Below, piece by piece: positions 36,965 through 50,754 of a stretch of DNA of 64,000 nt. Every line of letters begins with the position of its first letter. Positions within the stretch are counted from its first letter, which is position 1. Origin of the DNA: Megamerina dolium (Eukaryota; Arthropoda; Insecta; Diptera; Megamerinidae). The notes under the pieces were generated by a model that saw only the letters and a list, made by a program, of their open reading frames with translations, was not told the origin of the DNA and did no database searches. The stretch spans positions 7,720,242 through 7,784,241 of the forward strand of contig OY978528.1 of assembly GCA_963854835.1 (NCBI GenBank), given 5' to 3'. The position numbers and the translations under genes were made by a program.

Positions 36965-37520
36965 TTAATTATAACATTTTTGGAATTGCAATAAAAGGAC
37001 ATAGATAAGTAACATAGTTCTACAGTAGAAAAAATTAAAGTAATTGGCAGCACTGGTAGCTTAATGAATATGCTAAGAATACCCAGTGCCTATAATTATA
37101 TAAACGACGCCTGGCACTTTGTTGTTGTTTTGCCGTATTATTACCGCTACTAGATAATTACGGGTGTTGAATAAGACATAACTATTAATATAAATGTAAA
37201 TTTTGTAAAAAAAGCCTCTTTAGTGGTGATGATAGGAGTTAAATTTGTTGGGCAAAAAAACTGAGGAAGAAAAATTAATTGGATTGGGTGTTATATTTTA
37301 CCGATCTGGGGCGATTTTTGTGCAACAATATGGGTATTTTTTATTTATTTATAGGTATTTACCCAGTGCCCGTAACACTTGTGGTTGGCCCTCAGACGTA
37401 TCAGCCGTAGGACTGATATACTTTAACAGACTTCAGTCTGGTTTCGCGTGGTCCACTTGATGAACATGGATTTTGTTCTTGCTCCAACGTAACACTCTCT
37501 TTTGATTGATTAATTGATGG

Positions 37521-38230
37521 GTATTTATCGATTTTGATCGATATATCGAGTTATCGATTTTTTTTTCTTTAATTTCACAGTTAGGGTAGAGAAATGATAG
37601 TGACTTGGTGTTACATTTTACAGCTCTAGGAATGATTATTGATTTACGGATATTTGTCGATTCTTAGGGGCTTTTCGTTTTTGTTGTTGTTTCATTTTAA
37701 AGCTGGGGGTGAGAAATTAACGTGACTGGGTGTTATATTTTATAGCAATGTGGGTATTTATCGATTTTGATCGATATATCGATTTATTGATTTTTTTTTC
37801 TTTAATTTCACAGTTAGGGTAGAGAAATGATAGTGACTTGGTGTTACATTTTACAGCTCTAGGAATGATTATTGATTTAGGGATATTTGTCGATTCTCAG
37901 GCGCTTTTCATTTTTGTTGTTATTTCATTTCAAAGCTGGGGAAGAGCAATTATCGTGACTGGGTGTTATATTTTATAGGAATGTCGGTATTTATCGATGT
38001 TGATCGATACATCGATTTATCGATTTTTTTTTTTTGTTTAATTTCCGATTTAGGGTAGGGAAATAATTGTGACTTGGTTTTACATTTTATAGCTCTAGGA
38101 ATGATTATTGATTTAGGGATATTTGTCGATTCTCAGGGGCTTTTCATTTTTTTGTTGTTCTTGTTTAATTTCGAAGCTGGGGAAGAGAAATTGGCGTGAC
38201 TGGATGTTATATTTTATAGCTCTAGGAGAA
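37521..38230. repeat. Three-unit 233 bp tandem array with ATCGAT/CGATA clusters
   Basis: Units start at 37521, 37754 and 37987 (233 bp each). Each opens GTATTTATCGATnTTGATCG, followed by further TATCGAT motifs, then CAGTTAGGGTAGAGAAATGA, TTGGTGTTACATTTTA, CTCTAGGAATGATTATTGAT and AAAGCTGGGG-like modules. A related half-unit precedes at 37160-37340. Identity between units is high, so the expansion is recent. Confidence 0.88.
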
Positions 38231-38640
38231 CTTGTGGTTGGGAAAAGTGGTGTATAAGACGGCTAATTGTAAAACACATCAATAAAAGATGTAAGGCTGT
38301 TATATTCATATAGGCTTCAATGGAATAAATCAGTACGCTGATCTCTTTAATTTTGATACCGTGTCATAGACAAATCGAAGAGAATGTAAAGACAAATGAA
38401 TTGGTTCACCATATCACATCTATGATGTACATGATTTGAGGTGAATAGGTTTAAGCTGTTGGAAGAAGCAATTAGTTGCACCTTTTTCAACTGTAAAATT
38501 GGAGATAAAAGCAAAACTAGAACCGTAGTAGATCCAATTAATAAAGAACATATCAATGCTGCTAGACTTATGGCAGTTTGCTCAAGTTACTAGATCTGGA
38601 CTAGACTGCAATCAATGGATCAAGCAAACATTCTAAAGTG

Positions 38641-38976
38641 TAGGTTAGTTTAGGTTATGAGCCTCTTTCTGAGGGGACACACTTAGGCCAGAAAGGTCCA
38701 TAGTGATACCATCGAGCTTCTCTTCTAATACTGTTGTGAGTGTTAAATTTGGACGACATTAGAAGGGGCCTACTTGTATTAGCCCGTTCGGAACGGCAGA
38801 ACCTTTGTGGCATCACTTTAACTTAGTTTTGTCACAGAGCTCTTTTAAGCAAGATTTTTGGCAAATTGCTACTGCCGAAAAAATTGCCAATTCTTGCCGG
38901 CAGGTGGGTACCGCTCGAAAAAAAAAATATGCTTCAGCCGCGGTTGAACCCACGACCTACAGACCAGAAGGCCATC
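38641..38976 (-). mobile_element. tRNA-derived SINE copy 3 (type II, LINE-like tail)
   Basis: Minus-strand head cut inside the tRNA-like part (GGCCTTCTGGTCTGTAGGTC, then GGGTTCAACC). The usual body follows (GGTACCCACCTGCCGGCAAG, GTGATGCCACAAAGGTTCTG). Unlike copies 1, 2, 5 and 6 it ends in GGTATCACTATGGACC, a CCTAAGTGTGTCCCC-like segment and ACCTAAACTAACCTA. Confidence 0.8.
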
Positions 38977-38984
38977 CTAAAGTG

Positions 38985-40239
<1,255 letters not shown>

Positions 40240-40712
40240 ATTATTAAGCCATTATTGAGTTAAAGTGAATCATTTAAAGCCTTTCTAATTAACACAAAAA
40301 AAAAAAAATATCAAATTTTCATACAAAAATTACGAATATAATGTCGAAGTGACGAATTGTGGTGATTCGATTTTATATGACTGTCACCGCATGGATATAA
40401 TTTTCGAAGCCATTTACTTACAAATTCAATCTATGGCAGTTCTAACTTAAAAAAAAAATGAAAAACTTTAAAACTAAAGTGAATTTTAATTGTTACGAAT
40501 CTTAATTGAAATAAGAATAAAGATAAACAATTAAAATTCATGTTTATCACTTTGAATGTTCAATAAGTTCATTAAACTATTAGCCTTGCTCAGTAATCAG
40601 TTAATTTAAAAAAATATATAATTATTGTCTTTAACGATTTGCTAATATGATTTTTTTTTTTTTAAATAAAAGTATATTTATTCCAATTTATTTTCGTTTT
40701 TTACTATTCATT

Positions 40713-41079
40713 ATGTTATGTTATCTTATTGTGGCTGCCCTCTCTCTGAGAGGACACACTTAAGCCAGAAAAGCGCATTGTGATACCACCGAGCTTCTCT
40801 TCCAATACTGTTGTGCTTGTTAAATTTGGACAGCACTAGAAGGGACCTACTTATATTAGGCGGTTCTGAACGGCAGAACCCTTGTGACATCACTTTAACT
40901 TAGTTTTGTCACAGAGGAATTTTAAGAAGCAGATCGTTACTACCGGAAAACCGGTGTGTACCGTTCGAAACAAAAATCTTTTCCATATTAAATTTTGTTA
41001 TGCTTCAGCCGGGGATTGAACCCAAGACATACAGATTCAAAGGCCAACGCACTAACCACTGAGCTACGGCACCCATACC
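40713..41079 (-). mobile_element. tRNA-derived SINE copy 4 (type II tail, complete head)
   Basis: Best-preserved head. On the minus strand from 41079 it reads GGTATGGGTGCCG, TAGCTCAGTGGTTAGTGCG (A box) and, ~35 bp on, GGGTTCAATCCC (B box). That is tRNA spacing, but with poor acceptor pairing and no terminator directly after it. The body is the shared one. The 3' end is GTGGTATCACAATGCGC, then CTTAAGTGTGTCCTCTC and a GATAACATAACATA-like tail. It is transcribed by polymerase III by analogy with other tRNA SINEs, and mobilised in trans by a LINE. Confidence 0.85.
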
Positions 41080-41089
41080 TTGACGACTA

Positions 41090-44000
41090 TATTATTATGG
41101 AAAATAACTGCATCTGGAGATAGAAAAATCAGCACGTGATTGACGAAAATCCCCAATATGTGACTGCTTGGTTCTAATTTGAAAGTTGTTTAATCATGGT
41201 TCCATTTTTTTTAAAATCAAAAATTAAATATTTTTTTCGCAAGTTTTTAATAGGGCGATAAAAAAATGAGCGGGGTGGTTTACCGCCCGAAAAACACAAA
41301 ATGCTCCAAAATGCATTTTCGAGGCTCAGAAACCCGAAAACAACTTTTTTTTTTCAAATTTTAGAAAATTTGTCTGGAGGGGTTATTCACTCTAAAAAAA
41401 TGGTGGCCCCTGCTTAAAAATCGATAAAGCTTATGGGTTCTTCACTTTAGTTTTTAAAATTTTAAAAAATTCTACTTATACAGATGTTATGGACACTTTT
41501 ATGATTAGGGATCAAAAGTTTGGCGCCCTCTAGCGGCCACTAGCCGACCCCATTTAAAAATATCAAATTCGGGATGCTTGGAAAAACCCCTATTAAGTAA
41601 GGCCTCCGGGCGCCTTGGGCCCAAAAAATGTACTTTAGCCCAAAAATCTTGCTAGAAATGCTCTTTTGGTTAACGAAAAGCGCAACAGATACATTATTAC
41701 CGAATTTGTGGGTTTCACCAATAGCATATCTAACGATCGCTATTTTGGAGTTGTCCATTGCCCGCCTAGGAGCTACAAATTTGACTCCGATAGACTTTTT
41801 TATGGACTATCGTGAGCGATCGAGTTTATGTAGACACTCCCAATGATTAAAGCCCTTAAGGTGAATATCAAACATGCATGAGGTAGAAGAGCCAAAAATC
41901 TAGCAAGCTCTTCTGTATAGATTTATTTCAGATTGAAAACTCTATGTAATGAAGAAGGAAAGGACCCAGTGTCAACCATTTCAAATGTTGTTTGCCATGC
42001 TACTCTAAATTACAGCTCTGATTATTAATACAATTCTGCTTTAATTACTCCGATATCGAGTTGAAATTTTAATTGGATGAGACAACCAATGTCTTAACCA
42101 CTCTGATGCCTTGTGTTTTATGGAAAATATTTTTTATTAAAATTTTCGGACGAGGTTGAACAGGGTCCAGTATTTTTAACCAGAAATCACTGCATATAAA
42201 GGATGAAGAAGAATTCATACCATAGACGAAAGCTATTTAAAACTATAAATACAAAATTGTGAAGCAAAATTACTCATGATTAGTTCAGTGGTGGCCCTAA
42301 ATGCAATTACTTGCTGCCTACTTCTGAACATGGGATCTTCGAATCATAGCTGATATGGAAAATTAGTGGAAGTAAAGGACCAAGTAGAAATTTAGAATCA
42401 ACGCTTTTAATTTTATATATTTCTAGTTGTACTATATATTTTATATAAAATGATTTTCATACCAGATATTTTCCATCAAAATACAGGACAAAGTCTTTGG
42501 GTTTACCGAAACATCAATCGAAGCACGTCAGACTATTTTCCAACAATGAAGAGGTGATATCTACTTCAAAAATATTATAAAAAGTTTCAAATCACAAAGG
42601 AATGGAAAAAATTAATCGAGCTTGAAAATATTTAAGTTCATATTATGTATAACTTCAAATACCTATAGTTTTAGGACCATTTTCGCAATAATGGATCGAA
42701 CCAATGAAACGACGTACAACGTTATGATAAATATTGTGATCTTTATTTTTAATTGAGATGATTCCAGAACTACGTTTGCATAATCGTAGCCGAAATCTGA
42801 AAACCTAACTGAATAATCATCATCTTATTAGGTCAAAATACTTAGAGCCAATGATTAATTAAAGCCAAGGTCTGTGCAGACATATTGAGCCATCATTCAA
42901 TTTTATTATACATATTTATTTCTATTAAAATCTGCCAAACTGTACTTTGTTATATCATATGTATAGATAAGTATTCATAAATATAATAAAAAATATATAA
43001 TACTTAAATTTTAGCATGTTCATAAAACCAGGCATATACTACATATTACTAGGATGGATCAAATTGAATGGAGGGAAATTTTAATAATGTGCCTCAGTGA
43101 AAAATATAATATTTCAATTATTTTTGTTTCAGGGAATCAAGAAGTTAATTTTGTAAGAGAGACGAACTAAGGTGCGGATGTGTCCACTATGTCCAGGCGG
43201 ATATGTCCAATTCGATGGAATTGCTATGGAGCTAGAATCATAGAATCATAGAATCGTCATCATATAGGGGAGATTCCTGTCCATTTATTGCGATAGGAAA
43301 ATTTAACTTTAACCTTGAGTCATCTCATATATAGGGACAATATAAAAACTGTTTATTATTATTTTTGTTTTTTTTACGAAGAATTATTTTTTTTTCTCTC
43401 AGAGCATTTTTTATTTGTTCCATTGCTGCTTCATTGATAAAAATGCTTGAAATGATTCATGTTTTAGATTTTTTTTTTCCATACCATTTAATAATTTTGA
43501 TCTACCTTAATAACATATATATAGCAATTTTTCTTAATTTTTTTTTTTTTTTTTTTTTTTTTGCCATAAAAACAATCTTTGTACCATAAATGTGACATTA
43601 TTTCCATATGAGTTGCTGAAAAACTAAAGGTCAATAAACAACTAAATGATGCTAAATTCAGTTAGTCAAACGCCTACATTCATAGCATTATCAAATATAC
43701 GGGTATTATATATCTATAATATTGTATTGGCTTTAAGTATTTCCTAACTCCAATTCTTGCACAAATATTTATCATATTTTAATATGCATTATTCTATTTA
43801 AAGTCGAAACAAATTATGACTCATCTATGTGGTAGTTCTTGTGCAATAAAACAAAATTGCTTAAGTCGATATTAGTCGACAGCGCTTTTTTCAGAAAAAT
43901 AATATAAAAAAAAAATCAGAATGGCTTAATGAAATTTGGCTAGTTAATTAATAAGAAAAAAAAAATATCAAACCTGTTTCTATATGTATCAGTATTTACA

Positions 44001-44380
44001 ATATTTGTTTTTTTCTTCTCTCTGTCTCTCTTCATTTCACACTTTATTAAATTGGTCACTTTCACTTTCACTTTTTTTTTTTGCTATTGGGGATAACCTC
44101 TTCATATGTTTGCATATAATTTCCTATTTCTTTGGCATCTTCTACATTATGTTTTACATTAATGAAGCATAGCTATGTATATAAACATACTAAGGCAATC
44201 AATCCCGAAGTAATTTATGAAAGCCCGAAATTATGGAAAAATTCAAAAATATCTTTTTTCTCGTATTTAACGGCAAAGCGGTGTGTAAAACAAATTTCAC
44301 TACTTCTGGATACATTTCAAAATAATTCTGTAGAAATTATTGTCGTACCCTTTCTTAAAGAAATTCATAGAATATTTTTA
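41090..44380. other. Intron 1 DNA without identifiable genes
   Basis: 41160-41850 is less AT-rich, with GGCGCCCTCTAGCGGCCACT near 41522; 42000-43300 is moderately complex and may hide eroded transposons. No conserved motif, terminal repeat or exon could be recognised. 43340-44180 is poly-T-rich. Confidence 0.4.
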
Positions 44381-44382
44381 GC

Positions 44383-44514
44383 CGTTCGGAAACGGCTAAA
44401 CTAAGTAGGTCCCTTCTAATACTGTTCAAAATTTAATACGCGCAACAGTAATGGAAGAGAATCGCGGCAAAAGAGCCCTTCGGGACTTATAAGTGTGTGT
44501 GTTTTTTTTTTTTA
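44383..44514 (+). mobile_element. tRNA-derived SINE copy 5 (type I 3' fragment)
   Basis: Starts in the body at TTCGGAAACGGCTAAACTA and runs through AGTAGGTCCCTTCTAATACT and GCAACAGTAATGGAAGAGAA to AAAGAGCCCTTCGGGACTT (44470-44488), a hairpin with a TTCG loop. No tRNA-like head; 5' truncated. Confidence 0.72.
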
Positions 44515-45178
44515 AATACTTCCTCTCAGCAGTCTCTGTAAGTGATATTTTGTCATAAAAAAATTTAATGAAATTATATTCTAAGGTAAGAATTATTAAA
44601 AGAATATTCAAATAACTATTTCCGTTGCAATATTATATGAAAATGATTAGAGCTGAAGAAATAAATTGTATTTTGTATAGAAATGTTCTGATATTTTTTC
44701 TAAATAATTTCTTCTAAATAATACGGGCTTGGTAACCCTTATATAAAAAACGAACACAAAACATTGTAAATAAATGCTTAAGTGTCAATACTTCTTTAGC
44801 GTGCTTGATCGCTTAACAAAGACACCTGAAGTTTGTTTTCGTTATCGGTTAATTAGTTGGTTCGTTGTCTTACCATATGGTAATGACCATTGCACGATTG
44901 TAATGAACCATCGAAGAGGCCAAATAGTTTCTTTTATTGTCGTTTTTTTTTTTTTTTTGTTTCTAAAAATTTTTATTTTTTATTTCTATTGCAGTTTATT
45001 GAATTATTTTTTTAGATATATTTTATGTATTTTACTTGGGTACATTGGAATGCATGAAAAATTGAAATGGGAAAAAAAGGCAGAATTTTATTTGATTTTT
45101 TTTTTTTTGTTCCATTGTATTGAAAATGTTCTCAATTTGGCATGGCATTTTAAGAATGAAAGACTATGAAAGTCAGAC
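44515..45178. other. AT-rich intron 1 DNA, no feature seen
   Basis: A 131-codon frame at 44774-45169 is Phe-rich in its second half (poly-T) and has no splice or domain support. Confidence 0.4.
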
Positions 45179-45181
45179 CTA

Positions 45182-46383
45182 CGAGAGCGGTCCCAGAAAT
45201 ACCCGACCTGACATATAGATGGTGGCAGTAGTTTGAAAAAAAAAACTACTTTGGTGAAAAGTGGCAACCTTATAGAACATATGTTTTAAGTTACAAGGCG
45301 CCACGTTGTTTTGAATATTTTTTTTGAGCCATTGAAACTTAACGACCTCAGTGAATTTGTAAACATTGAAAAAATTGGTCACCATTATGTAATTTAATAC
45401 TTTCATTTGAAAAATCTCAGTCCAATGAATATTAAAGCCGAACTAGATTCACCTCTAGGAGAGTCTGCTCCTTCGTTTACGACCATAACATATTGGGTGG
45501 CAGAGTTTAACGAGATCGTACGAGCTGTCAAGACGAACAGTGGTCGACCAATTTAGGTGGCCACGCCAGAAACGATTACGAAAATCAGCAAAATGGTATT
45601 GGATGATCGCCGGCTGAAAGTGCGTGAGCTAGGTGAAATTACAGGCATTTCAAAAAGTGCTATACATCATATATTGATCGAAAATTTGGAGATGAAGAAG
45701 CTTTGTGCAAAAACAACGTCGTGAAGATGTTTCTATAGAGTGTTTCGTGATGTTTCACAGTAATAAAGCCAGGGTTTTGCGTCGATTCGTAACCATGGAT
45801 GAGACATATGTCCACCACTTCACACCTGAGACAAAGAAGTAGTCAAAACAGTGGACTGAAAGGGGAAATCGTGTCCAAAGAAGACGAATACAGTTCCATC
45901 AGCAGGATGCAGGTTATGGCGTCTGATTATCTTCAAAAAAGGAAAACAATCAACGCCGAGTATTATGCTAATTTGTTGCAGCGTTTAGATGATGAAATTA
46001 AAAAAAAAGGCCGCATTTGGCAAAAAAGAAAGTATTGTTTCATCAAGACAATGCACCAGTTCACACATCCGCTATTGCGATGACCAAAATCAATGAGTTA
46101 AAACTCGAATTGCTTCAGCACGCATCTAATTCGCCAGATTTAGCTCCTTCGGATTATTTTCTATTTCCAAATTTTAAAAAAAATGGCTTAGTGGTAGAAG
46201 ATTTGCAAACAAAGAAGAGGTGGAGTCTGCAGTAGATGGCTAATTTAATGAGCTAGTCTGTTCATACTATAAACAGGTTATCGAAGCTATAGAATATCGC
46301 TAGGAAAAGAGTATAGAGCTAAAAGATGAGTATGTTGAGAAATATAGAAAAATTTAGGTCGGGTAGTTCTGGGACCGCCCTCC
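45182..46383 (+). mobile_element. mariner copy M3 with both terminal inverted repeats
   Basis: Left end CGAGAGCGGTCCCAGAAATA and right end TAGTTCTGGGACCGCCCTCC, flanked by TA at 45180-45181 and 46384-46385. ~1.2 kb, near full length. Confidence 0.88.
45340..46345 (+). pseudogene. Broken mariner transposase in M3
   Basis: Segments in several frames: NEFVNIEKIGHHYVI near the start, DDRRLKVRELGEITGIS near 45600, FVTMDETYVHHFTPETK (first Asp) near 45790-45838 followed by a stop, then KKVLFHQDNAPVHTSAIAM (second Asp) and SPDLAPSDYFLFPNFKK (third Asp) at 46017-46190. All three catalytic Asp codons survive, but the WVPRLLTIE region is deleted and at least three frameshifts or stops intervene, so no functional enzyme is made. 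Confidence 0.83.
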
Positions 46384-46385
46384 TA

Positions 46386-48080
46386 CTTTATACATTTGGT
46401 ACATTCAATATGGTCTCAGAAAAATCTTAATTTTATTTGTTTGTTTTTTTCTATTTCTATCAATCTAGAAAATGGTAGAAAATTGTATTATAACAAACTA
46501 GATTATGTCATTGTTCGATACAGAAATATTTTAAACTGGTACATTCGATATGTTTTATTTTCGTACAGCAAAGAAAATTATAATAACATATAAGTATGTT
46601 TGCAGGTTTAATTTTATGTATTATTTGTTTATTTTTTTTTATTTTTTTTTAACTTTTAGTTTGATTAAAAAATGACTAGGCAAAAAAAAAATGAACATAG
46701 CTATTGCATAAGCATGACTATGCTCAACGATAAAAATAGTCTTTAACCTTAAATTATGTACACATGTATCATATAAAATGAGCATATATAACGATATATA
46801 ACGATAGTATGCCATGCATACAATTATTTCTTTTCACTTTTTATTCAAAGCATAAATATTACAAAATACATAAATTAACATAAATTTGTACTATTTTTTT
46901 TTTATATTTAATTTCTTTCGATTTTATTAATTTGAAGAGATCAAAAAAAAAAAAAAAAGAAAGAGAATATATAACAAACTGTGATATTAAAAAGAAAAAG
47001 AAATTAAATTAAATCTAAAATTAGAGTGGCATGAGTTCCAATAGTATATTAACCACTAAAGTAAGCTAATTTAGCTTCAGCTCTCTCTATTGAGGATTCA
47101 CGTTCTTTAAAATTGTTTCACATTGGACTAAATTTGATCAAGAGAATTTTTTTTTTTATAGAAAAAAGAATTTTTAAAGTGGTTATTTGTAACTTGAAAC
47201 ACAGATCACTTTTAACTTTCTCTAGGCAAGACTGAAGATCAATGGGATTCACGTGTACGAGTGTGCTCACTTATTCAATATAATTTGTAATATAACGCAG
47301 TAACTATTAAATAAGTATGATATAATATGAATGTATATAATAATTATGAAATAATAATAAATTTACATGCAACATGCAAAAGTTCAATCAAAATATGATA
47401 TGCATTGATATCAAGAAAGTTTAGTGAAAAAAAAAGTAATGAAAAAAAGGTTAACCACAGAGTAAGAAATTATATAAAAAACAAGTTCATTAAGCGAAAC
47501 TAATATATTATGAGTATAAAATTAAAAAAAAAAATTATATAAAAAAAATATAATTAAATATGATGACTACTTGCACAAAATATGAGTAGGAAAATCAAAG
47601 AAATAAATAAATCAAAATAGTACATTTAAAAATAAAAATCTAACAAAAAATGTTGAATTTTAACAAAAATATTTTAATTAAATGTTTAATTCTTCATTCT
47701 GAAAAAAATAAATTAGTTTTTTTTTTTCAAATGCATAACAAATTTCATAAATTTTCATATGAAATCTTTTTTAATTTGGAATGTATTTTGTCATACTAAT
47801 TAATTGTTTTTATTGCAAGGGTGCGTCGATAAATTCCTATAAAAATTGAAATTTAGAAAAATTGGCAAAAATATATTTCTCAAGAATGCACCTAAACCGT
47901 TAGGAAGATTTGTGAAAATATTTTATTGTAACAGCCATTTGAAATAGAAGCCTAGGATACCTAGGATAGCCTAGCCATACCAAAGAAACTTTTATTTTAT
48001 TGAATCTTTTTTCATATCCAAATATCCATACTTTAAAGCATACTTTTAGGCCTCATTGCACATATAAAAAAAAAAATAAA
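46386..48080. other. AT-rich intron 1 DNA, no feature seen
   Basis: Dominated by A/T homopolymers and AATAAA-like filler. No element is recognised. Confidence 0.5.
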
Positions 48081-48085
48081 TAAAA

Positions 48086-48279
48086 AATGTGACACTTAAA
48101 GCGCCGAGGGGCTCTTTGCCAGAGCTTATCTTTCATTACTGTTGTACGTGTTACATTTTGGACAGTACTAGAAGGGACCTACTTATTTTAGCCAGTTTCG
48201 ATGGTCAGAACTCTTGCGAGATCACTTTTTCTGAGCTTTGTCACAGAGTTCCTTTAGAAGTTTTTCCATGGCAAATTGT
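48086..48279 (-). mobile_element. tRNA-derived SINE copy 6 (type I 3' part)
   Basis: Minus-strand body GCCATGGAAAAACTTC, CTCTGTGACAAAGCTCAG, AGTGATCTCGCAAGAGTTCT, AGTAGGTCCCTTCTAGTACT, then AAAGAGCCCCTCGGCGCTTT and GTGTCACATTTTTTATTT. The tRNA head is missing. It directly abuts a mariner remnant. Confidence 0.75.
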
Positions 48280-48289
48280 GTATTCATGA

Positions 48290-49000
48290 AACATTACGAA
48301 AAATGCATCACACAAATCGAACAATTGTTGAAGAAGTATTCTGGGTACTATTTTCCATCGATTGAGATTATCCATAACTGCTTTACTAAATTTTGATGTG
48401 AACGCCGAACGTTCTCTGATCGCCCAATTGAGATCACCATAGCAGAAATTATCGTTAACGATCCACGGTATGATATTGAACGAACGTCGAGCGATAGGGC
48501 GCAACCGTGATGAGGTTTCAGGTGTATCAGATGGATCAGTGATTTTAGTTTAGCATAGATATTTGAATATGAAAAAGTCACAGCTGACAACATACGAAAT
48601 CGTTTGACAACTTCAAAGGAGTATTTGGCAAAATTCATGGGCAATTCGAACGAGTTTTTGCACCGTTTTGTAACCATGAATGAGATCTAGAATTCATTTA
48701 AAGACGACAGAGGAACATAAGGGTCAATTGAGGCATTGATTTTCTCATGGTGAATTCTTGATTGCTTTATATTTGTTGTTATTTTGAAATCAAGAGTCCG
48801 ATTAATGGCAATACGGAACAATTTTTGCACCATTTTGCAACCGCGAATAAAACTTAGAATTCATCGAAACACATCAGAAGCTAAGGAACAATTGAAACAT
48901 TAAATTTTGTAATGGTGAATCCTTTATCGCTTTATATTTGTTGATAATTTGAAATCAAGAGGTCGATTATATGTATTTACTTCTACAAATTTGATGAAGC
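48290..49000 (+). pseudogene. Highly eroded mariner transposase remnant with internal duplication
   Basis: Plus-strand pieces read DRPIEITIAEII, VTADNIRNRLTTSKEYLAKF and NEFLHRFVTMNEI. These match the mariner helix-turn-helix exit and the VTMDE catalytic region with Asp changed to Asn. 48641-48807 and 48808-48974 are a 167 bp direct duplication of this stretch plus downstream sequence. No terminal repeats were found. It is a different subfamily from M1-M3. Confidence 0.6.
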
Positions 49001-49199
49001 ATTGCATCACATAGGTTTTTCACCATATTTTATATGAACGAATGTCACGTCCGTAGCCCAGAATATGTAATAATATGGCGATAGATGACGCCACTGTGCC
49101 AAGTTTTGAAACACGCTGATTAGCTTACAAAAAAATGTGCTAAATAATGGAACTATAGTTGAATCTATTGCCTTTAATTTTGTAAAAATCATTAAAAAT

Positions 49200-50740
49200 A
49201 TATATTAAATTATTTTTCAATTTTATATGATTTTAATATGCTTAAATATCAAAAACGTTTAAATTGATTAACTTTTGAAATCTGTTTACTTAATATGTAA
49301 CCACGTTTTATAAACAAATGATGAATATTATTTAGTAAATTGTAATATTATTATATGATTATTTTTTACACATACAATAGATTTAATATTAACAAGGCAA
49401 GGTCAAAACGAATTAATAGTAAATATTTGAACGTAATACGGGATTGGTATACACAAGCCATAAATTAATTACAATTGAGTTAATCTTGTCTTTATTATTT
49501 TTATTATTTTTATTATTATTATTAATATTTGTAATATAATCATTATTATGATTTCTTAATATTTTTATCATCACTTTAACTATGACCATTTAATGTAATT
49601 GATTTTAATTGTATTTATTTCTTTGCACATGTATCATGCAAAATGGTCCATTATGTGTAAAAAAAAAAAATGATCAAATATATTTTTTCAAAATTAATTT
49701 AAAGCCATTTGTTCAATTTAAAGCTTATAACTAATGCTTCATAAGAACTAAAAAAAAAAATAATAATAATAATTTATGCATTTCAACTTATCTTCAATCA
49801 CAAAGCATTTGAGCAAAAACAAAACAAAATACTACGAACAAATTCAGTCAAATAAAACGCACACCTAAAATGTAACCCTCGTTATGTCGTACACACACAT
49901 ACATGTGCGCGCAATATAAAATTTTAAATATGATTAGCCTCCAAAGAACAACAATAATAACAACAACAACAACAAAATGTAAGTACATATAACACCATTT
50001 ACCAGCAGAAATGAATGGCAGCTACACCTACACCACAATAATGCCATATTTAAAAAGCAAAAAAACAAAAAAAAAATTGTTTTTCATTTTAAAAAAATTT
50101 AAAAAAAATATATAAAAAAAAAATTTGAAAAACATGAACATTGTCATTTTAAAATAAATTTACTCTCTTAATGTTGCTATTGTCTTAGTTAATGGTTAAT
50201 AATATACCAGAACACAAAATTTTTACAATTAGCCTTGTACGAGTATAAGCTCTTTTTTTTTTGTTTCTTGTAAATTATATGCATGTCATATGTATTTATT
50301 ACCATACATATATATATTCATATGTAGGCACATTTTGAAGGAGATTTCAATAGGAATTAGATGCTTTTTGGAATAATACTCATTAAATTTTGCTCTTATT
50401 TTGAACACAAATACTTGAATTTATTTCAATAGCAAATGAAAAATTTCATCGAAATTTTGAGAAAATCATTTACAATGCTCTGATGAAGTACGAAATTTAG
50501 AGATGACATTTTAAATAGACACAAACAACACTGAAAACTTAGTGTTCCAATGGATTCTCGGATTTATACGAGCAGTAGAAAAAATCGATTATTAAACAAA
50601 GACTCCAGCGATCATTATAGGCTTTTCTGAGATTCCCTACTAAAACCCTATGAAATAATTCTGTGGCACAATTATAGTTACTGCTTGTCTATTTTATGAA
50701 TTTCGCAGGAAATGATGCCCAACCTTAGTTAAAAAGTGTT
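49200..50740. other. AT-rich intron 1 DNA, no feature seen
   Basis: ATT and CAA short repeats, A-rich runs (50040-50130). No exon or element is seen. Confidence 0.5.
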
Positions 50741-50754
50741 CAAAAACTCAATTG

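Noticed and set aside
41041..41079. A genuine tRNA gene
   Set aside because: A and B boxes are present, but acceptor pairing is poor, there is no T-run terminator after the would-be tRNA, and the sequence continues into a repeated SINE body.
42460..42800. Possible mariner 3' remnant
   Set aside because: Only vague resemblance to transposase C-termini in broken frames; not enough to call.
44774..45169. 131-codon plus-strand frame as a gene
   Set aside because: Second half is poly-T translated as Phe; no recognisable motif.
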